Assembly: GCA_959601045.1 (NCBI GenBank) | Contig: CAUGNZ010000004.1 | Location: forward strand, 32,659 to 96,658 | DNA length: 64,000 nucleotides | Reading direction: 5' to 3' | From: an uncultured Collinsella sp. | GTDB lineage: Bacteria; Actinomycetota; Coriobacteriia; Coriobacteriales; Coriobacteriaceae | In this document: positions 42,286 through 50,550 of the stretch, piece after piece | Numbering within the stretch: the first letter of the stretch is position 1 | Layout: every line of letters begins with the position of its first letter | Program-made: the position numbers and the translations under genes | The notes under the pieces: generated by a model | Seen by the model: only the letters and a program-made list of their open reading frames with translations | Told to the model about the DNA's origin: nothing | The model's database searches: none

Positions 42286-43553
42286 GCGAGCTCCTCTTCA
42301 AAGTTGTCGATCAGGTTGTTGCCCAGACGGACGACGGCTGCGCGGGTGCGCTCGTCGGTGGTGGAAAGCGCGGCGTCCTCCAGCTTGGCGCGGATGAACA
42401 GGTCCTCGGCGGCGTTTTGGTCAAGGCCGCGGCAGGCGAGATAGAACAGCTGCTCGTCGCGGACGTGACCGATGGTGGCGCCGTGGTTGCCGGCGACGTC
42501 GTCCTCATCGCAGAGGATGACGGGAACGGTCTTGTTGTCGACGCCCTTGTTGGCCAAGAGCACCGTCTCGCGCTCGGTACCGGTTGCACCCTTGCAGCCG
42601 TGCACGAGGTCGATGGTGCCGCGGTAGACCTTCTTGGACGTGCCGGTCAGCACGCCGTTGGCGTCGATCTCGCACTCGGTCTTGCGACCGCGGTGGCGCA
42701 GCTCATAGTTAAAGTCGCGCACCTGCTCGCGGGCGCCCAGGTAATCGGTATCGATGGTGACCTTGGCGGTATCGCCCAGCAGGTCGCCGGCAAGGCCGGT
42801 GGCGCTGGCGCCAGCACCCAAGACGGTGTGCTGCACGTTGACGCGCGCGCCCTCGTCCAGGAACAGGCCGGTGTCGTCGAGCGCGATCCAACTATCGTCG
42901 AGCGTCTGCATGCAGGCCACGTTGACGGTGGCGTACTCGTGGGCGCACACGCGTAGCACGGAGCCCACGACGCCTTGGCCGGCAACGGGGGAGTCCAGGG
43001 CAATAAGCAGATCGAGCGTCGACTGAGGACGGGCGACGACGTCGATGGCGGCGATGGCCGCGGCGGCATCGACACCGCTCACGCGCACGGTAACCGTGGC
43101 GTGCTTGTATGCGGGCGCATCGATGACGATGCGCTTGGCGGCGTGCTCGGCCAAGTAGGCGTAGGAAGCCTCGCCCATGCCAGTCTCGAAGGCCTCAGCG
43201 GGGGAGAGCTCCTCCTCCAGCTTAATGGCACCGGCCTGGTAGATGGAGGTGGCGGGCACGTCGAGCTCGGTCTCGGGCGTGATGCGGGCGCGGTCGGCGG
43301 CATCACCCGGGGCAGAGGCGCGGCGCTCGGGGAAGCGCTCGGCCATGGCGTCCATGGCGGCGTCGAACGCGTCTGCCACGCCAGCAAACTGCTCGTCCAA
43401 GCCCTCAACCTTAACGGTCTCGGCGGGAGCGGTGGCAAGCTCGTCAGAGAGCTCGAGCTTGGTCTGGTTCATTTTCAACCAGCCCCAGGTTGCTGCGGGC
43501 ATCGCGTTGACCTGCTCGAGCGTGGTAGCAGCGGTGTTCATGGTCTGTTTCAT
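42282..43553 (-). CDS. sufD: SufD, Fe-S assembly complex subunit
   Basis: Paralogue of SufB that forms the SufBCD complex. The 423-residue protein ends in the beta-helix and C-terminal domain typical of the SufB/SufD family: DFNYELRHRGRKTECEIDANGVL, then LLANKGVDNKTVPVILCDEDDVAGNHGATIGHVRDEQLFYLACRGLDQ near 345-395, with H of VAGNHGATIG corresponding to the SufD functional His. The N-terminal half is divergent, as usual for SufD. Its start overlaps the sufB stop by one nt (TAATG). Confidence 0.92.
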   Translation of the reverse strand: MKQTMNTAATTLEQVNAMPAATWGWLKMNQTKLELSDELATAPAETVKVEGLDEQFAGVADAFDAAMDAMAERFPERRASAPGDAADRARITPETELDVPATSIYQAGAIKLEEELSPAEAFETGMGEASYAYLAEHAAKRIVIDAPAYKHATVTVRVSGVDAAAAIAAIDVVARPQSTLDLLIALDSPVAGQGVVGSVLRVCAHEYATVNVACMQTLDDSWIALDDTGLFLDEGARVNVQHTVLGAGASATGLAGDLLGDTAKVTIDTDYLGAREQVRDFNYELRHRGRKTECEIDANGVLTGTSKKVYRGTIDLVHGCKGATGTERETVLLANKGVDNKTVPVILCDEDDVAGNHGATIGHVRDEQLFYLACRGLDQNAAEDLFIRAKLEDAALSTTDERTRAAVVRLGNNLIDNFEEELA

Positions 43554-44965
43554 TATCCGATCGCTCCTTCCATCTCGAGCTTGATCAGGTTGTTCATCTC
43601 GACGGCGTACTCCAGCGGCAGCTCCTTGGAGACCGGGTTGGCAAAGCCGTTGACGATCATGGTGCGGGCCTCTTCCTCCGAGATACCGCGGCTCATCAGG
43701 TAGAACACCTTGTCATCGCCGATGCGGCCGATGGTGGCCTCGTGGCCGATGTCGACGTTCTTGGCGCGGATGTCCATGGCCGGAATAGTGTCGGAGCGGC
43801 TTTGGTCGTCGAGCATTAGCGACTGGCAGCTCACGGTTGCCTTGGAGCCCTCGGCCTTGGGTGTGGCAACGATAGAGCTGCGGAAGGTCTGAATGCCGCC
43901 GCTCTTGGAGATGCCCTTGGTCTCGACGGTTGCCGAGGTCTCGGGCGCGTTGAGCACGACCTTGCAGCCGGTATCGAGGTTCTGACCGGCGCCGGCAAAG
44001 GTGATGCCGGTAAAGCTCGAGCGGGCGCGGCGGCCGTTGAGCACGCTCATGGGGTAGAGGTAGCCCACGTGGCTGCCGAAGGAGCCGCTGATCCACTCGA
44101 TGTCGCCGTCCTCGTCCACGCGCGCACGCTTGGTGTTGAGGTTGTACATGTTCTTGGACCAGTTCTCGATGGTCGAGTAGCGCAGGTGCGCACGCTTGCC
44201 CACAAAGAGCTCGACGGCGCCGGCGTGGAGGTTGGCCACGTTGTACTTGGGCGCGGAGCAGCCCTCGATAAAGTGCAGGTCGGCATCGTCCTCGACAATG
44301 ATGAGCGTGTGCTCAAACTGGCCGGCACCCTTGGCATTGAGGCGGAAGTAGCTCTGCAGCGGAAAATCGAGCTTGGTGCCCTTGGGCACGTAGACAAACG
44401 AGCCGCCCGACCATACAGCGCCGTGCAGGGCCGCAAATTTGTGGTCGGTGGGCGGGATGAGCGTCATAAACTTCTCGTGGATGAGCGGCTCCCACTGCGG
44501 GTCGTGCAGAGCCTCCTCGATGCCGGAGTACACGATGCCCATCTTGGACGCCGTGTCCTGCATGTTGTGGTAGACCAGCTCGGAGTCGTACTGCGCGCCG
44601 ACGCCTGCCAGGTAGCTGCGCTCGGCCTCGGGGATGCCCAGGCGCTCAAAGGTGTTCTTGATGTCGTCGGGCACCGACTCCCAGTCGTGCTTTTGGTCGG
44701 TGTTGGGCTTGACGTAGGTGACGATGTTGTCCATGTCCAAGCCCTCGATGGAGGGGCCCCACGTCGGATCCGGGAAGCGGTTGAAGATCTCGAGGGACTT
44801 GAGGCGCAGGTCGAGCATCCATTGCGGCTCGTCCTTCTTGGCGCTGATCTCGCGTACGATGTCGGGCGTGATGCCGGCGTCGAGGCGCTCGAATCCCTCC
44901 TCGCCATAGGTGAAGTCGTAGAGGCTGCGGTCGATGTCCGCGACCTCGGTGCGGTTCTTGGTCAT
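43553..44965 (-). CDS. sufB: SufB, Fe-S assembly scaffold subunit
   Basis: Scaffold subunit of SufBCD where nascent clusters form. The 470-residue protein carries the conserved WSGGSFVYVPKG, SYFRLNAKGAGQFEHTLIIVEDDADLHFIEGCSAP and the C-terminal DIRAKNVDIGHEATIGRIGDDKVFYLMSRGISEEEAR. The Cys of FIEGCSAP (near 240) is the likely sulfur relay residue, and E and H in the C-terminal block match ligand positions. It follows sufC by 12 nt and overlaps sufD. Confidence 0.95.
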   Translation of the reverse strand: MTKNRTEVADIDRSLYDFTYGEEGFERLDAGITPDIVREISAKKDEPQWMLDLRLKSLEIFNRFPDPTWGPSIEGLDMDNIVTYVKPNTDQKHDWESVPDDIKNTFERLGIPEAERSYLAGVGAQYDSELVYHNMQDTASKMGIVYSGIEEALHDPQWEPLIHEKFMTLIPPTDHKFAALHGAVWSGGSFVYVPKGTKLDFPLQSYFRLNAKGAGQFEHTLIIVEDDADLHFIEGCSAPKYNVANLHAGAVELFVGKRAHLRYSTIENWSKNMYNLNTKRARVDEDGDIEWISGSFGSHVGYLYPMSVLNGRRARSSFTGITFAGAGQNLDTGCKVVLNAPETSATVETKGISKSGGIQTFRSSIVATPKAEGSKATVSCQSLMLDDQSRSDTIPAMDIRAKNVDIGHEATIGRIGDDKVFYLMSRGISEEEARTMIVNGFANPVSKELPLEYAVEMNNLIKLEMEGAIG

Positions 44966-44977
44966 TGCGTCGCCCCT

Positions 44978-45778
44978 TTACGCCTGCTGCTCGGCAGCGG
45001 CGGACTCGGCCTGGGCGCGCTGCTCGGCGGCCTCGCGCTCGAATGTCTCAAAGCCGTTCTTGTCGATCCAGGGGATGAGCGAGGCGTCGTCCTCGCGCAC
45101 GATGTGACCCTTGACCATAACGTGGACGCGGTCGACATCCAGGTGCTCCAGGATGCGCGTGTTATGCGTGATGATGAGCATGGAGCCGTTGCAGCTCTTG
45201 CGGTAGGCGTCCATGCCGTGGCTGACGGTGGACAGGGCGTCGACGTCCAGGCCGGAGTCGGTTTCGTCCAGGATGGCGAGCTTGGGCTGCAGCAGCAGGA
45301 GCTGGAGCATCTCGACCTTCTTTTTCTCGCCGCCTGAGAAGCCCACGCCCAGCTCGCGGTTGAGATAGGCGGGTTCCATGTTGAGCTCGGCCGCGAGCTC
45401 CTTCACGCGGCGGCGGAACTCCTTACCCTTCATCTCCAGGCCGGGGCGGCCGGCGATGCTGGCGCGCAAAAAGCTCGACAGTGGCACGCCGGGGATTTCG
45501 ACCGGTGCCTGGAAGCTCAGGAACAGGCCGGCGCGCGAGCGCTTGTCGGTGGTGAGCTCGGTGATGTCCTGGCCGTCAAAGACGATGCGGCCGTCGTTGA
45601 CCGTGTAAACGGGGTCGCCCATGACCAGGTGGCCGAGGGTGGACTTGCCGGCGCCGTTGGGTCCCATCAGCACGTGGGTCTCGCCGGCGGCGACGTTAAG
45701 GTTGACGTTGTGGAGGATGGTCTTCTCGTCCACGGAGGCGGTCAGACCTTCGATGGAAAGCAGCGGATTTGCGCTCAT
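44978..45778 (-). CDS. sufC: SufC ATPase of the SufBCD complex
   Basis: ABC-type ATPase without membrane domain that drives SufBCD. The 266-residue protein has Walker A GPNGAGKST (residues 39-47), the Q-loop region, the SufC-type signature FSGGEKKKVEMLQ near 147-160, and Walker B LAILDETDSGLDVDAL near 170. The C-terminus has a short Glu/Ala/Gln tail. I chose the ATG at 45778 with AGAGAGGGA upstream; the frame continues to 45808 without support. It is the first gene of the suf operon, behind a promoter near 45843-45870. Confidence 0.95.
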   Translation of the reverse strand: MSANPLLSIEGLTASVDEKTILHNVNLNVAAGETHVLMGPNGAGKSTLGHLVMGDPVYTVNDGRIVFDGQDITELTTDKRSRAGLFLSFQAPVEIPGVPLSSFLRASIAGRPGLEMKGKEFRRRVKELAAELNMEPAYLNRELGVGFSGGEKKKVEMLQLLLLQPKLAILDETDSGLDVDALSTVSHGMDAYRKSCNGSMLIITHNTRILEHLDVDRVHVMVKGHIVREDDASLIPWIDKNGFETFEREAAEQRAQAESAAAEQQA

Positions 45779-45842
45779 GCTGTCCCTCTCTGTATATGGT
45801 GTACTCATAGGTGTACTAAACCCTAGGAATCTTCTCGGAATA

Positions 45843-45886
45843 AAGTTACTATGGGTTCGGCGTTAGTCAAGGGAAAACCCGACTAA
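45843..45886 (-). promoter_or_regulatory. suf operon promoter with candidate operator
   Basis: On the minus strand TTGACT (plus 45865-45870) and TAACTT (plus 45843-45848) are spaced 16 nt. An inverted pair TTAGTC (45863-45868) and GACTAA (45881-45886), 12 nt apart, overlaps the -35 and could bind the divergent Rrf2 regulator. The GACT words recall IscR sites, but the half-site orientation differs from the E. coli type 1 site. Confidence 0.55.
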
Positions 45887-45907
45887 TCCACTCGACTTTT
45901 CAAATTC

Positions 45908-45938
45908 TGGGACAAAATAACCTGTTGTGTTTGTCCCA
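45908..45938. repeat. 31-bp TGGGACAAA palindrome, copy a
   Basis: TGGGACAAA, 13 nt (ATAACCTGTTGTG), TTTGTCCCA. In the sufC-Rrf2 intergenic region. Confidence 0.85.
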
Positions 45939-45951
45939 CTTACTTAAGATT

Positions 45952-45982
45952 TGGGACAAACAAACCTGGTTATGTTGTCCCA
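45952..45982. repeat. 31-bp TGGGACAAA palindrome, copy b
   Basis: TGGGACAAA, 13 nt (CAAACCTGGTTAT), GTTGTCCCA. It ends 20 nt before the Rrf2 start codon, over the expected promoter. Confidence 0.85.
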
Positions 45983-46002
45983 GATGCGATGGGAGGGTAG
46001 GT

Positions 46003-46434
46003 ATGCTCATTTCTTCCAAGGGCCGCTATGCCCTCCGGCTGATGATCTATATCGCGGCGCTCGGTGACGCCGAGGGCAAGATTGCTCTGCGCGAGGTTGC
46101 CGACCGCGAGCATATCTCGCAAAAGTATTTGGAGCAGCTGGTGCGTCCGCTTATGAAGGCGGGCCTGCTTAAGAGCGTGCGCGGCAAGGGCGGCGGCTAC
46201 ATGATGGCCAAGGACCCGGCCGAGGTGCGTGCTGGCGACATCCTGCGCGCTGTCGAGGGCAGCACGGCGCCCGTGGCGTGCGACGGCATCGACAACAGCT
46301 GCACCCGCAGCGATTTGTGCTCGACCGTCAAGTTCTGGCGCGGCCTGGACGACGTGATCGAAAAGTACGTCGACGGCGTGACGTTGGCCGACCTGGCCGC
46401 CGTCCCCGAAATCAACTTTGACATTAAGCTGTAG
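46003..46434 (+). CDS. Rrf2-family regulator (IscR-like), likely controller of suf
   Basis: Winged-helix regulator of 143 residues. The N-terminus MLISSKGRYALRLMIYIA is the Rrf2 signature; the recognition helix is in ISQKYLEQLVRPLMKAGLLKS and the wing in VRGKGGGYMMAK. Three cysteines C93, C100 and C106 lie in the cluster-binding loop, as in IscR where an Fe-S cluster tunes DNA binding. It is divergent from sufC, 224 nt away, so feedback control of suf by cluster status is the natural inference. GGGAGGGTAGGT precedes the ATG; the longer frame runs through the palindromic repeats. Confidence 0.9.
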   Translation: MLISSKGRYALRLMIYIAALGDAEGKIALREVADREHISQKYLEQLVRPLMKAGLLKSVRGKGGGYMMAKDPAEVRAGDILRAVEGSTAPVACDGIDNSCTRSDLCSTVKFWRGLDDVIEKYVDGVTLADLAAVPEINFDIKL

Positions 46435-46442
46435 GGGTGCAA

Positions 46443-46730
46443 ATGGCATCTCTCGACAAGGTGTACAAGCAAATCGAAGTTTTTGCTCGGGAATGTGACG
46501 CCGAGAAGGTCGTATTGTTTGGTTCTCGTGCTCGAGGCGACAACTTGCCCAAGAGCGATATTGACATCGCCGTAGCAGGTTGCCGGGATTTCGGCCGTTT
46601 CTCATATTTGATCGAGGAACATCTTGATACTCTTTTAGATGTAGATGTCGTCAATCTCGACGAGTCCCTATCGCAGCAATTGCTCGATGAGATTGCCAGG
46701 GATGGTGTGATTCTGTATGAAAAAATATGA
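46443..46730 (+). CDS. MntA-like nucleotidyltransferase antitoxin
   Basis: A 95-residue minimal nucleotidyltransferase. The active site is complete: GSRARG at residues 27-32 and SDIDIAV with D39 and D41, plus a later acidic DVDVVNLDE near 70. In MntA/HepT systems this protein inactivates the HEPN toxin by AMP transfer to a Tyr. The ATG has AGGGG 7 nt upstream, 8 nt after the Rrf2 stop, so it may ride on that transcript. It overlaps the next gene by 14 nt. Lower GC than its neighbours suggests transfer. Confidence 0.85.
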   Translation: MASLDKVYKQIEVFARECDAEKVVLFGSRARGDNLPKSDIDIAVAGCRDFGRFSYLIEEHLDTLLDVDVVNLDESLSQQLLDEIARDGVILYEKI

Positions 46731-47136
46731 GAACTTTGTTAGCGCCTTGGCGAATCTTGAGGATGCGCCCAATCAGGATCTCAACAATGATTTTGTTCAG
46801 AGTGGATTAATTAATAAGTTCAATCTTCAATTTGAACTGAGCTGGAAGCTCCTTAAGCGTCTGCTCGAGTATGAGGGCGCCACGCTTGCCGCGTCGGGGT
46901 CTCCTCGTGCCATCTTGAAGGAGTCGTACCGATTCTACGACTTTATTGATGAGGCGGCCTGGCTAGACATGCTCAGAGACCGCAATACGAACGTCCATAT
47001 CTACGACAACAAGCTCGCTCAAGATTTGATTCAGCGCATCTTGAACGTCTATATCCCCGCTTTCTGTCAGTTGAGGGACGGGCTGATGGAGCGATACGGC
47101 GAGCTTCTGATGGCGCCCGACGATCAGTTTGTTTAA
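46717..47136 (+). CDS. HepT-like HEPN toxin (nucleotidyltransferase partner)
   Basis: A 139-residue all-helical protein of the HI0074/HepT type. The catalytic HEPN motif RX4HXY is R89-N-T-N-V-H94-I-Y96, an RNase site in active HepT toxins, where the Tyr is the modification target of MntA. An unusually aromatic helix (NLQFELSWKLLKRLLEYEG) near 36-54 fits the dimer interface of this family. It overlaps the antitoxin by 14 nt, giving translational coupling. Toxicity is inferred from family and motif. Confidence 0.85.
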   Translation: MKKYENFVSALANLEDAPNQDLNNDFVQSGLINKFNLQFELSWKLLKRLLEYEGATLAASGSPRAILKESYRFYDFIDEAAWLDMLRDRNTNVHIYDNKLAQDLIQRILNVYIPAFCQLRDGLMERYGELLMAPDDQFV

Positions 47137-47174
47137 TTCCTTAAGATTTCGCGGAGGGTTGTTGCCGTTTACCG

Positions 47175-47190
47175 AGGGGTTGTTGTGCAA
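47175..47190. repeat. 16-bp perfect palindrome upstream of the surface protein
   Basis: GTTGTTGTGCAACAAC at about 47175-47190, between hepT and the surface protein gene. It may be an operator; it lacks a T-run. Confidence 0.4.
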
Positions 47191-47264
47191 CAACGGGCGA
47201 GCTGCAATACTTATTTTTATCTTTGCAAACTGAACTTTAACTACACCAATGCAGGGAGGATCTT

Positions 47265-49067
47265 ATGCAGCCCAAGCATTCTGCGATTGTCGCGGGCCTG
47301 ACGCTGGCGCTTTCGTTTGGCGCCGTTTCCGCGCCGGCACCCGCCGCTGCCGAGGAGCCCACGCCAGGCGTTGCCTCGGATGCTACCGATATCGATAAGG
47401 GCCTCTACACCCAGCAGTCCTTCTCGGGCGTGCTGAGGTCGGTCCAGGGCGTTTCGTTTGTTAACGTGACCCCCGAGATGAAGTACTTTACCAAGTACGA
47501 GAGCCATGGCAACTATAACCAGGGTTTTTCGTATGGCGACGGCTATAACGCGCTGGGCTATTACCAGTTCGACCGTCGATGGTCGCTCATTCCGTTTATG
47601 AAGCAGGCCTACAACTACAACCCCGAAAAATACAGCATGCTCAAGGATGCGATTGATCGCGGCAGCGAGATTTCCAACGCGAGCAATGTCATGTACGAGA
47701 ACGGCCAGCTCACCGAGTTGGGCCATATTGCTCAGGATGCCTTCCAAGGTGCGTACAACACCGATCCTGTTGAGTTCTCAGCACTTCAAGATGCGTATGC
47801 GTACAACTCGTACTACGCGGTGACCGAGGCATGGCTCAAGAGCGGCCTGGGTATTGATATTTCGGGCCGCGCCGATTGCGTCAAGGGCATGGTGTGGAGC
47901 ATCACCAACATGTGCGGCACCGGTGGCTGCAGGGACTTCTTCCGTTGGGCAAACCTTTCTAACAGTATGACTGATCGCGAGTTTGTGACGGCGCTTTCCA
48001 ACAGCGTGGTCAATAACGTGGCGACCAAGTATTCGAGCCAGCCCCAGTATCATGAGGGCTGGAAGAACCGCTACCGCAACGAGCTGAAGGACTGCTTGGT
48101 TTATATCGCCGAGGATGAGGCTGCCGCCGCGACGCCCGTGCAGCCCGAGCCTACGCCGGCTCCCTCGCCGACACCTGATTCGAATGACGACTCGAGTGAC
48201 GATGCCAACGATGACAGGATGGATGCGCCCTCGACCGATACTGACGGTGATGGTTCTGCTGGTGGTACTACCAACGACGGCTCTACCTCGAACGGCTCCG
48301 ATTCGAACGGCTCTGCTGCGGGCGATTCGTCTTCAGGCTCTGTCGACAATACGGACAGCGACGCTTCTGGTTCGACCGGTGCTGGCACCTCTAACTCATT
48401 CACCGGCTCGAGCGATTCGTCCGCTGACACCGGCTCTAACAACGGCTCTGGCTCTGATGCAACACCTGATTCCGATGCTTCCAAGGACGACTCGAATAAG
48501 GCGCCGGACGCCCCCGTTGCTTCGCCGGACAAGAAGCCTTCTTTCTCCGTGCAGCTTGGTTCTACGCTGGGCTCTTCGCTGATGGCTGGCGTCAATAATG
48601 GCTCGACCCAGAACAAGGACAACTCTGATCAGGTTTCCACGGAAAAGTCCGAGGCCGCAAAGGGCGACTCCAAGGACAAGGCTTCCGAGAAGACCGAATC
48701 CGATAAGGGTTCTAGCTCTGATGAGAAGGGCGACAAGTCCGCTCAGGAGAAGGACGAGGGCAAGAAGTCTGAATCTGAGGAGAAGGACGAGAACAAGGAC
48801 GGAAAGAAACAGTCCAAAGACGACGAGAGCGGTGCTGACAACCAGGTCCAGGAGCAAAATGACTCCAAAACGGTGACCACCACGACCACGACGACTACAA
48901 CGACCAAGTCATCTGGCGGCAATATGCCCAAGACGGGCGACTTGATCGTGATGGCGAGCCTTGCCAGCGCAAGCTTGGCCACGCTGGGTGCCACGTCTAT
49001 CGTAAGTGGTAAGCATAAGCTTGATCAGCAGAAGAAGACTTCTGGGGAGGACGGCTCGGAGGAGTAG
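47265..49067 (+). CDS. Secreted, sortase-anchored surface protein with lysozyme-like/Vgr-related N-terminal domain
   Basis: Of 600 residues, the first ~30 (KHSAIVAGLTLALSFGAVSAPAPAAA) form a signal peptide. Residues about 50-290 are a globular domain with YFTKYESHGNYNQGFSYGDGYNALGYYQFDRRW, where the Glu after TKY resembles the catalytic Glu of lysozyme-like folds; four Cys near 205-225 could pair. Residues about 300-545 are a Ser/Asp/Gly-rich linker turning Lys/Glu-rich, ending in a poly-Thr run (TVTTTTTTTTTTK). MPKTG at about 554-558 is a sortase motif, followed by a hydrophobic helix and a basic tail, here extended to 20 residues. GGAGGATCTT precedes the ATG. A role in peptidoglycan cleavage or adhesion is inferred. 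Confidence 0.8.
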   Translation: MQPKHSAIVAGLTLALSFGAVSAPAPAAAEEPTPGVASDATDIDKGLYTQQSFSGVLRSVQGVSFVNVTPEMKYFTKYESHGNYNQGFSYGDGYNALGYYQFDRRWSLIPFMKQAYNYNPEKYSMLKDAIDRGSEISNASNVMYENGQLTELGHIAQDAFQGAYNTDPVEFSALQDAYAYNSYYAVTEAWLKSGLGIDISGRADCVKGMVWSITNMCGTGGCRDFFRWANLSNSMTDREFVTALSNSVVNNVATKYSSQPQYHEGWKNRYRNELKDCLVYIAEDEAAAATPVQPEPTPAPSPTPDSNDDSSDDANDDRMDAPSTDTDGDGSAGGTTNDGSTSNGSDSNGSAAGDSSSGSVDNTDSDASGSTGAGTSNSFTGSSDSSADTGSNNGSGSDATPDSDASKDDSNKAPDAPVASPDKKPSFSVQLGSTLGSSLMAGVNNGSTQNKDNSDQVSTEKSEAAKGDSKDKASEKTESDKGSSSDEKGDKSAQEKDEGKKSESEEKDENKDGKKQSKDDESGADNQVQEQNDSKTVTTTTTTTTTTKSSGGNMPKTGDLIVMASLASASLATLGATSIVSGKHKLDQQKKTSGEDGSEE

Positions 49068-49096
49068 CCTCTTGGTTGCTAGATAACTAAAGAGTT

Positions 49097-49137
49097 GGGA
49101 CGGGGTCCGGTGCGAATGCATCGGGCTCCGTATTGTT
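49097..49137 (+). terminator. Hairpin terminator after the surface protein
   Basis: ACGGGGTCCGGTGC pairs imperfectly with GCATCGGGCTCCGT around GAAT; T-rich tail ATTGTTGTG. Confidence 0.6.
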
Positions 49138-49269
49138 GTGTAACGATTAGTTATGCCCCCTCACACCTCTTGTTGCTACCGTTGCCCGATAGGTTCGCGC
49201 GGCGTCGTCGGTACGCGCGAGGCGGTCATTACAATTGGCATCGTGCAGCGATTTAGGGGGAACGTTTTG

Positions 49270-50550
49270 GTGTCTGAACAGGCAAATGTTGATTGTGCTG
49301 CTGGCTTTGGCGTGCGCTTGATCGGCTGTGCCGACGATGCGGTTTTGCCCATTGGCATGCACGACTATGCGGAGGCCCTTGGTTGCTGCATGCTGGTTGA
49401 CAAGACCATGTTTATTGCCGATGTGTTGGACTGCGACGCGTCCGTTGTGGTGTGCTGTCGACCCGAGGGTTTTGGCAAGAGCATGAACTTGTCGATGCTC
49501 AGGGCTTTTCTGGAGCGTCCAGCGGTCGGTCGCTCTGGTCAGCGTTTGTTTGCCGATGCTCAGATTTGGGATGCGAACGGCGGGCGCTATCGGGATGAGT
49601 ATGCTTGCTATCCGGTGATATCGCTGGACTTTTCTGGCGCTGCGAGGCGTGGCCCCGCTGTTGCCGGCGTCGTGCGCGATGCCCTTTCGGGCGAGTGCGC
49701 TCGCTTGTTGGCTCTCTTGGAGGCTCCGGATTTAGCACGAGATAAGGTGCGTCACATCGAACGCGTTGCGCGTGGCGTAGCGAGCGCGGACGAGGTTGAC
49801 TCTGTGCTCGGTGTGCTCATAGAACTGCTGGAGATTGCCTGCGATGAGCAGGTTGTATTGCTCGTTGATGGGTACGATGCGGCGTGGTCTCGCCGTGCGA
49901 GCGCGAGGGACGCTTCCGACGCCGATCCGGCAGAACTACTTGACCGTGTGCTGTTTGACGCCATTGCCACTGCGCGCGATTCGTTGCGGCTGACGTGTCT
50001 GATGGGGGAGTGTCCCGGTCCTGCCGAAGCGGCGCTTTCTTCGCGCGGCTGCTCGTATTGTCTGACGACGCCGCTGTCGGCGTGGTGTGATCGTTGGTTC
50101 GGCTTTTCGGATGCCGAGGTCGAGGCTCTGCTTAATCATACTGGACGCGAGGAATACCTGGATGATGCGCGTGAATGGCTCGAGGGATATCGGTTTGGTA
50201 GGGCCTATTGCTCGAGTCCAGCGCGTGTGATCGGTTTTCTGGTCCGAGGCTGCACGGCGCCTGTGCGCGCCGATCTGTATGGGTATGCGGATTGCCTGAG
50301 TAGGGTAGTTGCCGGGTGGAATCTCGACCGCCTTTCGGTCTTGTTTGATTTGCTCGAGGCCCATGGGTGTGCTGAGGTCCCGCTTTGTTTGGGCACTGCA
50401 GAGCCAGATGTCTCGCCTGACGATGGCATGTGGACAGCGCTGTATCTGTCCGGTTTTCTCACGACGGATATGACTGAGGAGCCAGAGCATGGCAGTCATC
50501 TCCGTGCTCTGCGGCTGCCCAATAACGAGCTTCGCAGGCCTTGCGTCTAG
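49270..50550 (+). pseudogene. AAA-ATPase-like / PD-(D/E)XK family protein, N-terminal part (frameshifted)
   Basis: N-terminal 426 residues of a protein like the AAA-ATPase-like family (Pfam AAA-ATPase_like) common in gut anaerobes. Seen: MLVDKTMFIADVLDCDASVVVCCRPEGFGKSMNLSMLRAFLE near residues 38-79, a degenerate P-loop (RPEGFGKS), and VVLLVDGYDAAW near 195-206 as Walker B. It ends at ALRLPNNELRRPCV, exactly where relatives continue from LPNxE-R into their C-terminal part. The next reading frame, 50541-51065, supplies that continuation, so one frameshift near 50535 splits the gene. GTG at 49270 has AGGGGG upstream. Confidence 0.75.

Noticed and set aside
45863..45886. Canonical IscR type 1 site
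   Set aside because: Half-sites face outward and spacing differs; kept only as a generic operator candidate.
49153..49269. Longer N-terminus of the AAA-ATPase-like protein
   Set aside because: No ribosome binding site; GTG at 49270 follows AGGGGG and matches the family start better.
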